From assembly GCA_030549495.1 (NCBI GenBank), contig JAUIRK010000969.1, positions 682,001-746,000 of the forward strand: DNA of 64,000 nt. Reading direction: 5' to 3'. Origin of the DNA: Nectonema munidae. Its lineage: Eukaryota > Nematomorpha > Nectonematoida > Nectonematidae. Positions 11,880 to 24,520 of this stretch are shown here, in pieces (within the stretch, counting starts at the first letter, position 1; the number at the start of each line of letters is the position of its first letter). Below the pieces are notes generated by a model, which worked only from the letters and a program-made list of their open reading frames with translations, had not been told where the DNA came from and did no database searches. The translations under genes and the position numbers were made by a program.

Positions 11880-12310
11880 AATGAAGAAATAATCAGTGAA
11901 TCACCACAATCAGAGATTCTCCTAGAACCGAGAGCTTGAGTGAATGATTGAGTTTTAGCAGAGAAAGCGGAAGAGAAACAGAGGAGACAGAAAGAGAAAT
12001 AAAATCACAGTGGCAGAAGATGAGAAAATCTAGAGGATCATCATGTGTTTGCTCAAAAATACTAAAAAGAGGAGACACTGTGATAAACATTGCTTACTTA
12101 TTGTGTGCATATTGAAGCAATGGATTATTATTATATAGCTCTTACACATCGTCTGTATAATATGTTAGATAGGTTCAGAGCAGCTTGGCATGCTGTTTGA
12201 TTGATTCGAAAGTCTGCATACCTCTATAATGCGATCATTATATAAACAAGCAGCAACTCTTACTTATAGAAAATTATTGGGGGGGGGGGGGGGGGGGGGG
12301 GCGAAGGTTC
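11880..12310 (-). repeat. Partial copy (reverse) of the 3-kb non-autonomous hAT
   Basis: Its reverse complement matches 26760-27140 and 47165-47620: CAATAATTTTCTATAAGTAA, the C/G homopolymer (12278-12300), CATGCCAAGCTGCTCTG and the CT-rich segment. The element termini are absent. Confidence 0.75.
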
Positions 12311-13330
12311 ATTAAGTGCAGCATCAACAATTCTAGAAGGCTCGCCGAGCAAACATGTCTTTGAAGCTGTTTTTATTTTCTTGGAAATATGCGTTTTAAT
12401 GCGCATATCAGTTTTTGGGATGTGATTGTGAGTGTTTTTGCCCATTTGGAAAAAATCTTTGCGTTGAATAACTGTAGCGGAGCAAGGAAAAAAATTTTTC
12501 TCTGAGAGCACTGCCAGTTGCGGTTCTAGATTTTGAAAAATGAGGGGGCCAAACAAGGGCCAAGTTTTTAAAAAGTTGTAAAGAAATAGGTTTGAAACTA
12601 AAAATTTTAAAACTTATCAATTTTTTTCATGAGAATTACTTATCGATATTTAGAATTCTGAAACTTTAGATTTTTAAAATCAATTTGGGTGGTGCTCTCA
12701 CGTTCCGAAGCCAGCAGAGACCTCAAATTAAGAGTGCTCTTGGTCTAAGATTCACCCGTCCAGATAAGAGAGATATTTCTTCCCCTGGATGCAAAACAAA
12801 CTCAAAAAATTAAATTATAAAAAGTTAATTTTAAATCCAGTAAAATAGGTATTTGATGTGGAGGGGCCAACATGGGGTTCAGCCAAAAAAAATGGGGGCG
12901 GCACGCCCCCCCCCCTAAAACCGCCACTGAGCACTGCCAATATGTTGCTTGGTTCTTTTTATATTATAACTAAATCTTAAAAAAAAACTTTAAAAATAAT
13001 TATTAAGTAAATTAAAAAAAATAATAAATACTAACCCTTTTTCATCAATGAGCATGTTTTTTCCTTTTTTTGTTCCAGCCTCAACAACCTCCCAAATGCT
13101 TTTAGGTATTTCATTATGAAAAGTTTGTTCTGTTTATATGCTGAACTCAGAAATGTTATGAGGAACAGTAAATACTGGAAGCGATATCCTACATTGATCA
13201 CGTTCTACCTGTGAAGTAGAAACTATTTCAGATCTATTTTGATTTATAATCTTCAAGCGGATAGGAAGCATATTTTATAATATTTGTTCATCAATCAATC
13301 GCAGCCAAACGGTTTATTCTTATTTAGCTT
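12311..13330 (-). pseudogene. FLYWCH zinc-finger (MULE N-terminal) remnant, two exons
   Basis: The first exon (about 13270-13036) ends IPKSIWEVVEAGTKKGKNML-IDEKG with donor GG|GTTAGT, the start of a FLYWCH domain (W-x-V-x-GTKKG-x-LID-x-G). After a short intron (acceptor near 12995) the second exon gives QATYWQCSQRK and then CSATVIQRKDFFQMGKNTHN, the W-x-C and HNH half of the domain. A hAT MITE (12515-12929) interrupts it just after YWQC. At least two one-base shifts break the second exon. Such domains occur at the N-terminus of MULE transposases and in a few host genes; no catalytic domain follows, so this is probably a transposon fragment. Confidence 0.5.
12515..12929. mobile_element. hAT MITE, 415 bp
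   Basis: Ends CAGTTGCGGTTCTAG and CTAAAACCGCCACTG are imperfect inverted repeats. The flanks AGCACTGC (12507-12514 and 12930-12937) are a perfect 8-bp target duplication. No coding sequence. Confidence 0.88.
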
Positions 13331-14560
13331 CAAGCATTTGCATTGATCGTGCTTATCACAAACTTTATCCATCACACAGTTGTAGCTTCACACTCTCTCT
13401 TGATTGAAAAAAATATTTAGCGGCTTAGTTTTGATATTTTTTTATGCTTCGCTCTACTGTCATTTTTCATTTTTATAAATTCTTTTTATTCTCTATATCT
13501 TTATCAAACAGGACAATTAATCATTTTTATTTATGGTGGCCCAATATGGCCTTTTCCAGTAGTGAAAATGTCATGGCCATGCGAGGGTTATGTTAATTTT
13601 TGCTTAAACTGTTACGAGTTTTAATACTAATTTCTTATTTTAGATAATATGAATCAAAACAGGATTTGTAAAAACAAAATAAAACTTAAAAAATTGTAGC
13701 AAATAAAAGTTATATTATCTATTAATATTTGATTTATACAAAATAAAAAATAACGATTTTTATTCTATAAATAAAAATACTATTCGTAAAATCGTGAAGA
13801 ACCATTGTTCAACACAAAACACATTTTCATTAAATTTTGTAATCTCCATAATAGAATAATATTGACTAGACATTGCCATAGCCTATAAGCTTTATTAAAA
13901 AGTTTATGAGAATGAGAATGAGAGGTAGCCAAGAAATAAGGTAACGTATAAACTCTAAAAACCTTGAATACATCACATCTGTCTTTATCCATCTAAATTA
14001 TATTAAAAATAGAATTAGCTAGCATATTAAGTGGGATATATTGAAATACGGGAAAAAAAAGAATAATAAATGTTGAAAATATTCGGTTGAAACTGTGAAC
14101 AGGATATGAAATTGCTGTTTATAGGTCAACGGCAGAATGCTGGGAAAATAGGGTAGTCAAGGAAGGACTAAATAAGAACTGTTTTGGCCCAATGTAGTAG
14201 GAAAAAGTGTGAAAATAAAGCACATAAAAATACGGTTTTCTGTTTTGTATCACTCATCTTATGTCGTTGTAAATACATTGGAACGCGGTAGCAAGATAAT
14301 CTTAGCCCGTGTTATTTTGTCTTTCCTCATTTTCCGATAAAGTTAAAATTAGGCAAATTAAGGGATCAGAGGCGCCGAACCTCAAAATTTATTATAGAAG
14401 AATTTTTGTCGAATGAATACACCATCATCATTCTATTACCCGACATTATACTTGCAGTGAAAGCTCTCTCTCAACCCCATCATAACTGTGGTTAACTGCA
14501 CAGATTTTTTCAAGTCAAATTACCTTGTTTGTAATTCTGATAACATCACTAATTTCTAGC
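13330..14560. other. AT-rich stretch without recognised feature
   Basis: Only short open frames without recognisable content. A few low-complexity runs; nothing I can name. Confidence 0.4.
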
Positions 14561-15240
14561 TCAATGGTTCTCAAACTCGAGTTCGCAGTCCCCTGAGGCA
14601 TTGCGAAGAATTTCCATCAGGACCGAGAAGGGGTAACTAAGTGGATCGTTTTGCGGAACATATTCGGATGATTTGTGACTTTTGCCAATAAGTCACATTT
14701 GAAAGAATAAATAATTTAGTCTTGGAATTGTATTTTTACTTTTTTTCAGGCCTGATTTTATAGATGTAAAAATGTGTATTTTTCTTAATGACTTAAAAAA
14801 TGAAATAGGACGACTCATACTTGAAATTTGATTTTACTGCATTAACGTCTTGTGGGGAAAGGGAACTTAAGTATCTTTTCTGTTCTGAAGTATTTGCATC
14901 CACTTTCATAAAGCCCGGCAAGTTAAAAAAAACACTTGAAAATGAAACACTTGAGTTCAGTAAACAATCCACTATTTTAAAAGTCAAGTTGAACGATTGC
15001 ACAAATCAAGGTTTGATAACATAGAAATGTTTTGCAAAATATTAAGTGTGGTTTGAAAGTTTCAAAAAAATCTGTCAAAAAGTTTTGCGAAACTCTTAGC
15101 AGTAGAACAACTGCAAGAGAAATATTTGTCAGGGTCGACAATTTTTTACAGCACATACTATTAAGAAGAAACTTGGAGTGTGTAGAGATCGTGTTCTGGC
15201 AATTAATTGTTCTAGTTTTCAGACTCTCGATAATATAAAA
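14561..15240 (+). pseudogene. hAT transposase remnant of ZBED5/FAM200 type
   Basis: Starts with a hAT-type end (CAATGGTTCTCAAACT, 14562-14577). The frame at 14821-15020 encodes FDFTALTSCGERELKYLFCS, then EVFASTFIKPGKLKKTLEN and FSKQSTILKVKL, which follow the N-terminal BED-like region of these proteins (GFT...CVICYEVLANESMKPSKLKRHLE...). A frame change then leads to KVSKKSVKKFCETLS, matching the SYKVSKKI segment. The rest of the transposase and the 3' end are missing. Confidence 0.65.
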
Positions 15241-16055
15241 AGGATATAGAAATTAGAGAATTTAAAATGATTTGGAAGGTAGGGGGAGGGTAAAAGTAAC
15301 CGCGCCCTTGTAAGGATATTTTTTTCTACTAAGATATAAGAAACATTTATATTATTAAAAAATTTCAAGATAAAGGTTTATATTCTTTTTCTTTTTGCGC
15401 TTAAATATTTATAATAAATGGGGATCGTGATTAAGGTTGCAAAGATGCATGGATTGGATACACCAAGGCCTTAGATTTGAATCCCTCATGGATTCAAGGA
15501 TTAAGGAATCCCTTATTCATAGTCTCCTCCACAAAATTTATGAATTTTATATAATGCTTTCATTATACAAAACAGCTTTTTCATGAAAATGTCTGTTAGC
15601 TTTGCCTTTAGTATAATAAAAGAAAGATTATGCGTGAACCTTTTACCCTAAAATATATTTTTACTTAGAAATGTGTATGCATTGGAAACCCAGATTTCAA
15701 TTCGAACACGTAGTTTTCTTTGAATGCAAGTTTAAATGAGGCATTTAGTTTTACCATGATTTTTTCCAATTTAAAATTACCTTAAAGATTAAAATACCTG
15801 TTGTAACGCTTATTAATATCAAAATTAAAGCTTTGGGGGCAAAACAAATATTTTCACAAGCCACCGTCCCGAATTTTGAAAACTCGCAACCTGGAGGGAA
15901 GAAAAATCTATTTACGGCCACTTCGGCCCATAGTCCAAAAGTTTTCATCGCCAACCCTTTAATAAAAAAATTTCGTTTAACGTCCTTTGTTCCCGAATCC
16001 GCAGGGTAAGACGTGCCTAACACACTCAAATTTGTGAAACTTTTTTTTATTTTAG
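15240..16055. other. Stretch without recognised feature
   Basis: A minus-strand frame at 15751-16095 (114 residues) has no family that I recognise, and its N-terminal end overlaps the SINE-like repeat. Otherwise AT-rich. Confidence 0.35.
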
Positions 16056-16190
16056 CATGGTGCATTTCTTGAACGAATGCCGTTCTTGTGGTCAACCGGA
16101 TGGCATGAGATTAAGCAACAAGAAATTCGAACCTGAGACCTTTAAAATGAAATCCTCAGGGCTCTAACCACAATACCGCCGGTGCCCATC
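16056..16190 (-). repeat. tRNA-derived SINE-like repeat
   Basis: On the minus strand a GGCGGTATTGTGGTTAGAGC A-box region (A box at 16161-16171) is followed by a GGTTCGAATTT B box (16123-16133). The spacing is slightly shorter than in a tRNA. It lies just 3' of the last RNF121 exon. Confidence 0.5.
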
Positions 16191-16386
16191 ACCCAATCTT
16201 TCAATATGCAAATAGTAATGAAACCACAAACCAAAATGACTTCAGTATAAAGGCATTCATTAGAGTTAGTTCATAATATAAAATTAAATTTATGTTAAAT
16301 ATAAATTATTGAAATTTTTGAGAGAATGGAAATTGCTTTAAAAACTCATGGGTAGCACTGCCTCTCATGTGACACTTTCCTCTTTA

Positions 16387-16543
16387 CTACAATAAATTTT
16401 TAGAAAAATGTTTTGTAAAATAAACCCCAAAGAAAGCTTTGTTAACATATATGTTGACCATTAAAATAAATATTTTGATTGTGAGCAAAATACAAAAATA
16501 TCCTATCCATGATATCAACATTGGAATACACTGCGAGAAAAAG
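16387..16543 (-). CDS. RNF121: Probable last exon of the RNF121-like gene
   Basis: Using the acceptor GCTAAAAG at 16544, the first base completes the split codon of exon 5 and the frame stays open for about 51 residues to a TAG at 16387. The peptide contains MLISWIGYFCILLT, a further hydrophobic stretch ending NKAFFGVYF, and a short basic tail. This resembles the C-terminal membrane segment of RNF121 (LLDWLRYLVAWQPVIIG...ILG) in length and pattern, but identity is low, the family's PWERPHVMYG segment is not evident, and the polypyrimidine tract is poor. Position and phase support it; sequence alone would not. Confidence 0.5.
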
Positions 16544-16728
16544 CTTTTAGCATTTGTCAGGTGAGAGTTTTTAACCTTCTCTGCGGATCGTGAATATCCC
16601 ATATATAGAGATTCAATCCTCACCCGCAAATAGGTAGATGTAGACAGCACACAGATTGTAGGCATTCTTATATTGAAACTCACACCCATTCCGCCCCCGC
16701 TAAATATTTTAGGCAGGTAGCCTCAGCA

Positions 16729-16899
16729 CAGGGGCGCACACCGCCAAAATTATTGGGTGGGAGGCTGCAATTTTCAAAATTACTGGTCTGGAAATAACTT
16801 GGGAGACTAAATATTCAAGCAATCCTTTAAAATAGAGCGTATACAGCGCATACGTGAATTTATAAGACTACTTTATATGCCCCCCCCCCCGTAAGTGCG
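16729..16899. mobile_element. hAT MITE, 171 bp, in the last RNF121 intron
   Basis: Left end CAGGGGCGCACACCGCC and a matching but shortened right end (GTAAGTGCG), with CCTCAGCA at 16721-16728 and 16900-16907 as a perfect 8-bp target duplication. The interior is the reverse complement of the right end of the 3-kb hAT (29690-29849), so this is a short relative of that family. It lies in the 0.6-kb intron between exons 5 and 6. Confidence 0.88.
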
Positions 16900-17151
16900 C
16901 CTCAGCAATACTATATTTAATAAAAGAACTGAGATTATATACAAGAATTAGATGAATGAAAGAACTCATCTAAATAATATACAAGAATAAATGTTTGAAA
17001 ATTCGGATCGCTCCTCCTATAAACTTTTCTTCAAGGCAGCAGCGTGGCATAGTGTAATTCGATCCGAGAATCAACACTTGAACATGCACAATGAAGTGCT
17101 CTAGCGCCCACCCTCGCAAGTATGTCCTTTCTTTGAATGAAAGCAAACTTA

Positions 17152-17277
<126 letters not shown>

Positions 17278-18151
17278 TTATTAAATTATCATTATTTATT
17301 CTCATAATAAGTTCATTCAATGAGTTATGAAATGAATATAAAGGAGAAAATTGGAAAAAATTCTAATTATTATTATAGCAAGGAAAATCTTCATAAACCC
17401 AATTCTGTAAATGATGAGACTATTATAGCAAGAATATGTTGAATGTGGAGTAGGGCTCGCACTGAAGTAAAAAACTCTTGTATAATATTTCAAAACTCAA
17501 ACTTATACAATAGATTATACGAACATATAGATATTCACAGAATAAAAAATGTTACATGAAAATCTCATAACCTGTACGGTTGAACGCGGGAGGTTAACTT
17601 GTGTGTTATCTCCAATCTGTATATTACGATGATTCATCTCCAACCTGTATACTACGATGATTCATCTACAACCTGTATACTACGATGATTCATCTTCAAC
17701 CTGTATACTACGATGGTTTCTATTCCATGTACAAATGATTAGGAAGACAATGTTCAACTTTCTGTTCACATTTTGCTAGATGTAAGATTTGATATACCTC
17801 ATTCGGGGTGACGATGCTACAAAAGTTATTACCTATATACTATTTACCTGTATACTACGATGGTTCATCTCCAACCTGTATACCGCGATGATTCATCTCC
17901 AACCTATCAGTTCATATTTTGCTAAATGTAAGATTTGATATACCTCATTCGGAGAGAGGATGTTAGATAAGTTATTACCTATATTTTTGCAATTTTTTCA
18001 CGATGTTAAATAATATATTTTATCAAATAATCAAAATAAAATTCTGTAATCAAAGAATAGAAAATTTTTTAAAAAATTAAAAAATATGAAACTTTCTGTT
18101 CATATTTTGCTACCTCATACGATGTTACAAAAGTTATTACCTTTACTTTGC

Positions 18152-18378
18152 AATTTGCACGATTTTAAATATTATATTTGTCAAATAATCAAAAAATGTT
18201 CAAATCAAAAAATATTTATTCTTTTTAAATATGCCGTTGCTCCCCTTACTTTTAGTTTCGTATGTGCATAATTTGATAAAAATTAATTATTAAACTAGGT
18301 TTATCTTTCTATTTTAAAAGTAAGGGGAACCAACGATATATTTAAAAAGAATAAATATTTTTTGATTTGAACATCAAA
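18152..18378. repeat. Palindrome copy 3, loop inverted, right arm shortened
   Basis: Same left arm as copies 1 and 2, but the loop reads in the opposite orientation (AGTTTCGTATGTGCATAATT comes first). The right arm stops after GATTTGAACAT, so the outer part of the hairpin is lost. Confidence 0.8.
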
Positions 18379-20044
18379 AAATAAGAATAAAAAATAGAAA
18401 AAAAACAAGAATTTGAAAAATTTTCTCTCATATTTATAAAGCTTTCTTTTCTCAACAATTTAGTTGAAAAAATTTTACTTTTTCATTTTTTCTGCAGAGA
18501 GTTAGCCGTAGAGAGTACACAAAAATATTTAACTTAAAACTGATAATTATATCCAATTTTTACAAAAATAAAAAACTTTTTTGAATCATTTTTTACTAAA
18601 TCATGCTATATTATTTATATTTAAGGATTTTAATTTCACTTTTTTTAAAAAAAATTTTAAGACCTTTTTTTCATTTTATATACATAAATCATGCCTAAAT
18701 TTAAGTAAAAATTAACTTTAAAATTTTTAACATTTTTTCAAAATATTTTTCATTTTCAAACTAAGCCCATCTTAAAGAACATTTATCTACATTTTACAAG
18801 TTATAACTTTTTGAAAAAATATTTAAATAAATTTTTATAAGCCCTTGAACAATTGCACGCTTTTACTATTTTTCACTATATTTTAACGTGTAAAATAAAA
18901 AATTAAATATTTTTTTCCTTTTTTTTGCATATTCCTAAAATAAAGCTAATATTAAACATACTACGGTGAAAAAATTGGAAAATATTTTTTTTACTTTTTT
19001 AAAAAATTGTAAACAAAATTTTTGAAAAATTTCAAATTTATCCTATTTTTAATTTTAATATCGCATTTTAAAGGAAATTTTATACTGATTACAAAAAATG
19101 TAAAAATATTTGGAATTAATTTTTTTTTGAAAAAATGACAAAAATTCCAAATTTGACCTCAAAAAATTTAAAAAATCATTCGATTCATTTTAAACAAATT
19201 ACATATTTGAAATCAGCGTATCAAACTCTATCAGAATACGTTTTAAAATTTTTATTATTATTTTTTTTTTAATTTTAAATTTTTCAGGCCCTTTCAAACG
19301 GCCTCAAAATTAGACTTCACATATATTAAACAAAAAAGCATGTTTTATATATTTTTAGAATGCTATTATTATTCTGAATAACAATATTAACTTTATTTTA
19401 CCATAAATCTTTTTATTCAAAAAATTCATTTTCATCAAAAACATTTTACATTCTCAATATATCCAATTCAATTAATGGCTGGTGGGTTTATTCATTCTTC
19501 TCAAGAAAGATAATAAATTTGTATGTAACTATTTCAAATCTATATTTTTAATAAAACAAGATTCTTTATTAAAGTTGTTTTTTTAATTTTGTAATTTAGA
19601 TTTCTATAAAATGATACCTACCATTGATCATTTTTAAATAACTAAAGTTTTATTAACCCTCATACCATCTTTGGGTGATTTTTCACCCATTTTAATTTTT
19701 GAACTTCGATAAATATTTTATTTTAACTATACAAAAGTTTAGCTTTTGACTATTTGTTAGTTTTAATATAAAATTTAAAGTAATGGAGTTTGACTATGAT
19801 TAGAAACTAAATATATGAAAATTAATTTAAAAAAACATTTTTTACCCTTGGGTGAAATTTCACCCATTTTACTTTGTTAAAAATGTATTCATATTTTTTT
19901 TATCTTTTCGCTATTAGAATGAATTGACTTTCGTTGTTGTTACAATAGACTCCCTCAGCATTATTATGCATAAAATTATACTCATATAGTTTTACTTACC
20001 AACACAGTTATTGCAAAATTCAAAAAGAAAGATACGTATATTTT

Positions 20045-20345
20045 GTTATACGCCGTTTTCCAATTTTATAAACATTTGTACTGAAATTATTTTGGCGTCA
20101 CCATTACTTTTCAAGAAATTATTTTTACGTCTCTTTTACTTTTCAATTACAGACGTTGAGCAATATAAGATTTTGTTTCAACATACGCCGTTCTCCAATT
20201 TTATAAACATTTGTACTGAAATTATTTTTCTTCAACATTACTTTTCGACGTGAGCAAGCAATATAAGATTTTGTTTCAACATACGCCGTTCTCCAATTTT
20301 ATAAACATTTGTACTGAAATTATTTTTCTTCAACATTACTTTTCT
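20045..20345 (+). repeat. Tandem repeats in the 5' region of piggyBac A
   Basis: Three units contain CAATTTTATAAACATTTGTA with ACGCCGTT before it, at about 20050, 20183 and 20283 (periods 133 and 100 bp). They sit directly upstream of the transposase start codon. Confidence 0.75.
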
Positions 20346-20367
20346 TTTACTTTTTGTTCTCAAAATA

Positions 20368-21485
20368 ATGTCTATGCGTTTTGAAAGTGAAGAAGAAGCA
20401 ATAGATGATTTATCTGATTCTGAAGATGATATTATAGAAGAAAATAGTGAGAGTTATTCAGAATCAAGTGAAGAGTGTCAAAAAGAGCAAAAAGAATTGT
20501 TATCAAAAGATAAAAGTGTTAGATGGAGCACCGATATTCCTAATCTTCAAGGTAAATTTAGAGCTGAAAATATTATTCATGGTAAAGTTGGAGTGACAAA
20601 ATGTGCTAAAAAGTTTATTTCAAATATTATGGATTCATTTGATTCTTGTTTTAATTTTTCATTGATGAAAATTGTTATTTATAATACGAACCTTGAAAGA
20701 AAACGTATTTACAAAGATAAATGAACTGATGTAGATGAAGTCACTTTGAAAGCATACATTGGTATTTTGATTTTAGCTGGAGTTTTTCGTTCATATGGGG
20801 AATCTCTGATTAATTTATGGGATGATGATATTGGAAGACCAATTTTTAAAGCTACCATGTCAAAAAAGACGTTAAAAGCAATAACTCGAGTGTTGTGCTT
20901 CGATGACAAAAAAGATAGAAAGGAACGTCGTGCTAAAGACAAGTTAGCTCCAATCAGAAAATTATGGGAAAACTGGGTAAGAAATTTGCAAACTCTTTTT
21001 ACTCCTTACAAAAATAAGAAATTATAGAGTTTTATAATAAACAAAAAGGGGGAGTGGACACATTGGATCAACTAGTTGGATCATACACAGTAAAAAGAAA
21101 AACGAATAGATGGCCTTTTGCTTTATTCTGTAACATAATTGATATTTCATGTGTAAATAGTTTTTTGTTTTGTGGGTAAAAATCAACCCTAGCTGGAATA
21201 AGGGAAAACTCTATAAAAGACGTCTTTTTTTAGAAGAACTAGGAAAAAACTTAGTCCAAAATGAAACTGAGAAGACCACGTCTCCCAAGAGGAAGTTCTT
21301 CGCTTTCTCTTGTAGCAAATATTAGAGAGACCAACGAGTTTTCTGCATCTTCAGGACAAACTAAAAGAAAACTTTCCAAAGGAGCTCGCTGTTCTTAAAG
21401 ACCGAAAAGCTAATTCCGAATGTGCAAAATGTAAAAAAATTTTATGTAGAGAGCATAAAAATGTTGTTTTTGTAGTAAATGTTTG
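20368..21485 (+). pseudogene. piggyBac A transposase, internally deleted
   Basis: Starts MSMRFESEEEAIDDLSDSED, the acidic N-terminus usual for piggyBac. The DDE_Tnp_1_7 domain begins (YIGILILAGVFRS, FDDKKDRKERRAKDKLAPIR) after one stop at 20722. At about 21020 the sequence jumps from TLFTPYKN to NKQKGGVDTLDQLVGSY: roughly 200 residues holding the first two catalytic Asp are gone, and only the third (GVDTLDQ) remains. A Cys/His C-terminal finger can be seen (CAKCKKILCREH, about 21420-21455). Further frame changes occur. It cannot encode an active enzyme. Confidence 0.85.
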
Positions 21486-21754
21486 TAATTAATATTCTGC
21501 TTTCTTTTCAATAAATAAATTAGTTTTTAATCTAATTTGAAATTGAATTCCCGTCTAAAAATGTCGTTGTCACATTGCCAAATTTTATTTTCCTAAATTT
21601 TCCTGTTTCAATAACTTTTTAACCTTCCTTTTTATTTATATTTCATATTTTAATATTATTTCATTTCTTTCTTTGCATGTTGTTTTAGAGGGTTTCTTTA
21701 TTTCGTTTTAATTTTTTTTTATTGAGGATTTTACTACCCTCCACCTTTCCTATT

Positions 21755-22789
21755 ATGGACGAGTCCAATTTAGATAATTGCAGAAGTACAAAGAGAGATT
21801 ATGACACGTCTAATTTAACTTGATTTATAATTTGAAATTGATTGAAGATAAGTATACTTCTGCTGTTAATAAGGATAATAATTCCCTTCTTTTGATTAAG
21901 AGTATTGTTTCTGATTTTAAAGATTTAATTATTAATAAATTCTCTGAACAATTATTAGAAATTTCTGATCTTTCTAAAAAACAGTCCTTGACATATGCTG
22001 AAGTGGTCAAGACTCAGACTAAGTTGACTTCAGATTTTTTCTCCCCTAATAACTGTGTAATTGTCAAAACTAGCATTGTGAATCCTACCAAAGCCAAATA
22101 AATTGAGTGAAATGAAAAAAGATAATGTGCGTATGATAAGCCCCAATGAAAATAAAATACAAATAAGAAATCTCAAAATTCATAATAATGGTAAAGCTTA
22201 CATAAATTTCGAAAATAAGAAAGACAAGCCTCTTGCAATATCAATTTTGAAAAATAATTTTGAAGAGAGAATAAGGTCTTCAAGCCTACATTCATTATTA
22301 AGAATATAACCAAGAATACTGACAAAACCGATATTCTCGAGTCCATCAACCGGTGTAACTACTATATTTCAACTTTAGGAGGTGTTTCACTTGTAAAGAT
22401 TATTGAAACTAAGAATAAATATTTTGACTTCGCCCTAGTAGAGCCAAACACACCTGAAGTCGCTAATTACCTGTCCAAATGTAGTGATATTTTTTTGTGG
22501 TTATAGTTCGTTACCGATTAGTTTATCTATTAGAAGAGTTTTAGTTTGTTGAAACAGTGGCAAATTTGGCCACCTTTCGGCACACTGCCAATCTTCAAAT
22601 TCTAAGTGCTTGAAATGTAGCAAACTAGGACACAGCAGCAACAACTGCTCTGCCCCTAATATAACATGTACTAACTGTAAAGGTTCCCATTCGTTTGAGA
22701 GCAAGACTTGTCCCGCGTATATTAAAAAACTTAATGAACAAGAAAAATTTTGCCATAACGCTTTAGCCTCTTATACAAATAATTTATAA
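21755..22789 (+). pseudogene. LINE ORF1 (gag-like, CCHC knuckles), broken
   Basis: Begins MDESNLDNCRSTKRDYDTS. After stops and frame changes a segment reads NITKNTDKTDILESINRCN. The C-terminus carries three knuckles: a degenerate one (GKFGHLSAHC), CLKCSKLGHSSNNC and CTNCKGSHSFESKTC (about 22547-22700). Its stop TAA overlaps the ORF2 ATG by one base (TAATG at 22787-22791). Nucleic-acid-binding ORF1 of this kind is known from R1/Jockey-type LINEs. Confidence 0.75.
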
Positions 22790-24520
22790 TGGTTCTTAAG
22801 ATTCTTCATACTAACTTAAGAAAATCTTTAATAGCGTTCAATAGCTTGCTTATTTTTCTTGAAGTCCAAAAATACGATATTGTATTAATCAATGAACCTT
22901 ATATCTATAAGAATAGTCTTCCTTTTATTCCTCTTTCATGTTATTCCATTATTCATAGCTCTCTTCCCAACCTTTCTTCCATTTTATATAAGAAGTGTCT
23001 CAACATCAAACTGGTAGACGAACTCTCTAACGCATACTTAACTACTGCCGCTTGCTTTCTTCAAGGCTTCAGCTTTTTTTGCGTATCGGCCTATTTTCCT
23101 CCTCACTCCATCAATAACGTAAACTTTTTCTTTTCTTCAATACTTCCTACTATAGCTAACGAAAGTTTATTGTTAGTTGGGGACACAAATGCTAGACATG
23201 TTTTTTGGGATTGTAAATCCAATAATCAAGGAAATTTTTTATATGAAAAACTGATTGAGAATAATTTGCACATAATTGATTCTTCCAAGTCGCCCACATT
23301 TAACAGCCTTAGAACAGATGTAAGCTACAACTCTCATATTGATCTGACTATCTGCAATGATATGATGCTTCCTTTTATTCAATCATGGAACATACTTGAT
23401 GAGTGCAGTTTTTCTGATCATGCCTATATTGATATTTCTCTTAACCTAAGCCTACCGACATATCCTACTACATTTCTGAAAAAAAGTAACCAATGAAAAA
23501 TTACTCATAGATAACCTAAAATTACTTTTTCAAAAAAATGACGACATATTTAGCCATACACCTAGCAACCACCTAGAAATTGAAACCTATGCAGAAGTAC
23601 TGATTAATTGCATAACTTCAGCGGAAAATCTTTCACAGAATGTGATAAAGTGTAAGAAACAATTTTGGAGCCCAGCACTACACTCATTGAGAAAAAGAGT
23701 TCCCTACTTCCACAAAAAGTATAAATTGTCCAGTAATGAAACTAATCTTAATGCGTATTTAAACATTAAAAAATTTTATCGCAAGAAAATTTTGGATTTT
23801 AAGAAGATGAAATGGCACGAATTCCTTGACTTTAACCCCTCAAATATCTGGAAAAAAATAAACTTAGAACAGGTGGTAAAGCGAAATCTCGTACCAATAC
23901 ACATTCCATTTGTGAACGCCTCTCTGTCGGTTCAAATAACGAAGCATTTAATATTCTTGATTCTATATTCTTTCGCAAGCCTAGTTGTGATATTCCTAAT
24001 TTCTATCAGGAAGATTTTACCTTTGAGCCTATTAGCTCCAATGAAATTAATTTTTGTTTTAAGAACATACGTTTGAACTCTAGCCCAGGTTTTGACAATA
24101 TATCATTCAATTCTATCAAGCGAATACTTTGTGTAATAGAACCATATATTTTGACACTTTTCAACTCAATTATAAAGTTGAAACATTTCCCCAGCACTTT
24201 TAAAAAGGGAGAAGTCATACTTATTCCAAAAAATAACTGTCCATCCAATAAAAGTCTTGGTCTCAGGATTGGCTAAAGCGCATAACTTATCAAAAGTATC
24301 CTTACATTGACATTGTAAATGTGAAAAGTGAATTGTATAAACTAAGAATTGTGGCTTTTCCACCCATAATCTCAAGATGGTTCGCAGGAAACTGTTTTTG
24401 TAAAAAATTCCTACACCTTATTAAAAAATCACCAGTTGATACATGTCGATTTTGTTTTGAGTGCTCGGAAACACCGAACCACCTCTTATTCTTTTGACCA
24501 GGAACATCTGGAGAAACTGA
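22789..24520 (+). pseudogene. LINE ORF2: endonuclease plus deleted reverse transcriptase
   Basis: Residues 1-235 (22789-23496) form an APE-type endonuclease: LHTNLRKS near the start, INEPYIYKN, LLVGDTNARHVFWDC, SHIDLTICND and FSDHAYIDI, all in family order. After frame changes comes the linker and the start of the reverse transcriptase (LNSSPGFDNISFNSIKRI, FKKGEVILIPK, to about 24255). The polymerase core with YADD is missing; the sequence passes to the C-terminal Cys motif (CRFCFECSETPNHLLFF, about 24448-24500). Deletion derivative, inactive. Confidence 0.8.

Noticed and set aside
15440-15490. Another tRNA-like SINE (TGGATTGGATAC and GATTTGAATCC)
   Set aside because: The spacing between the supposed A and B boxes is only about 12 nt, too short for a tRNA head.
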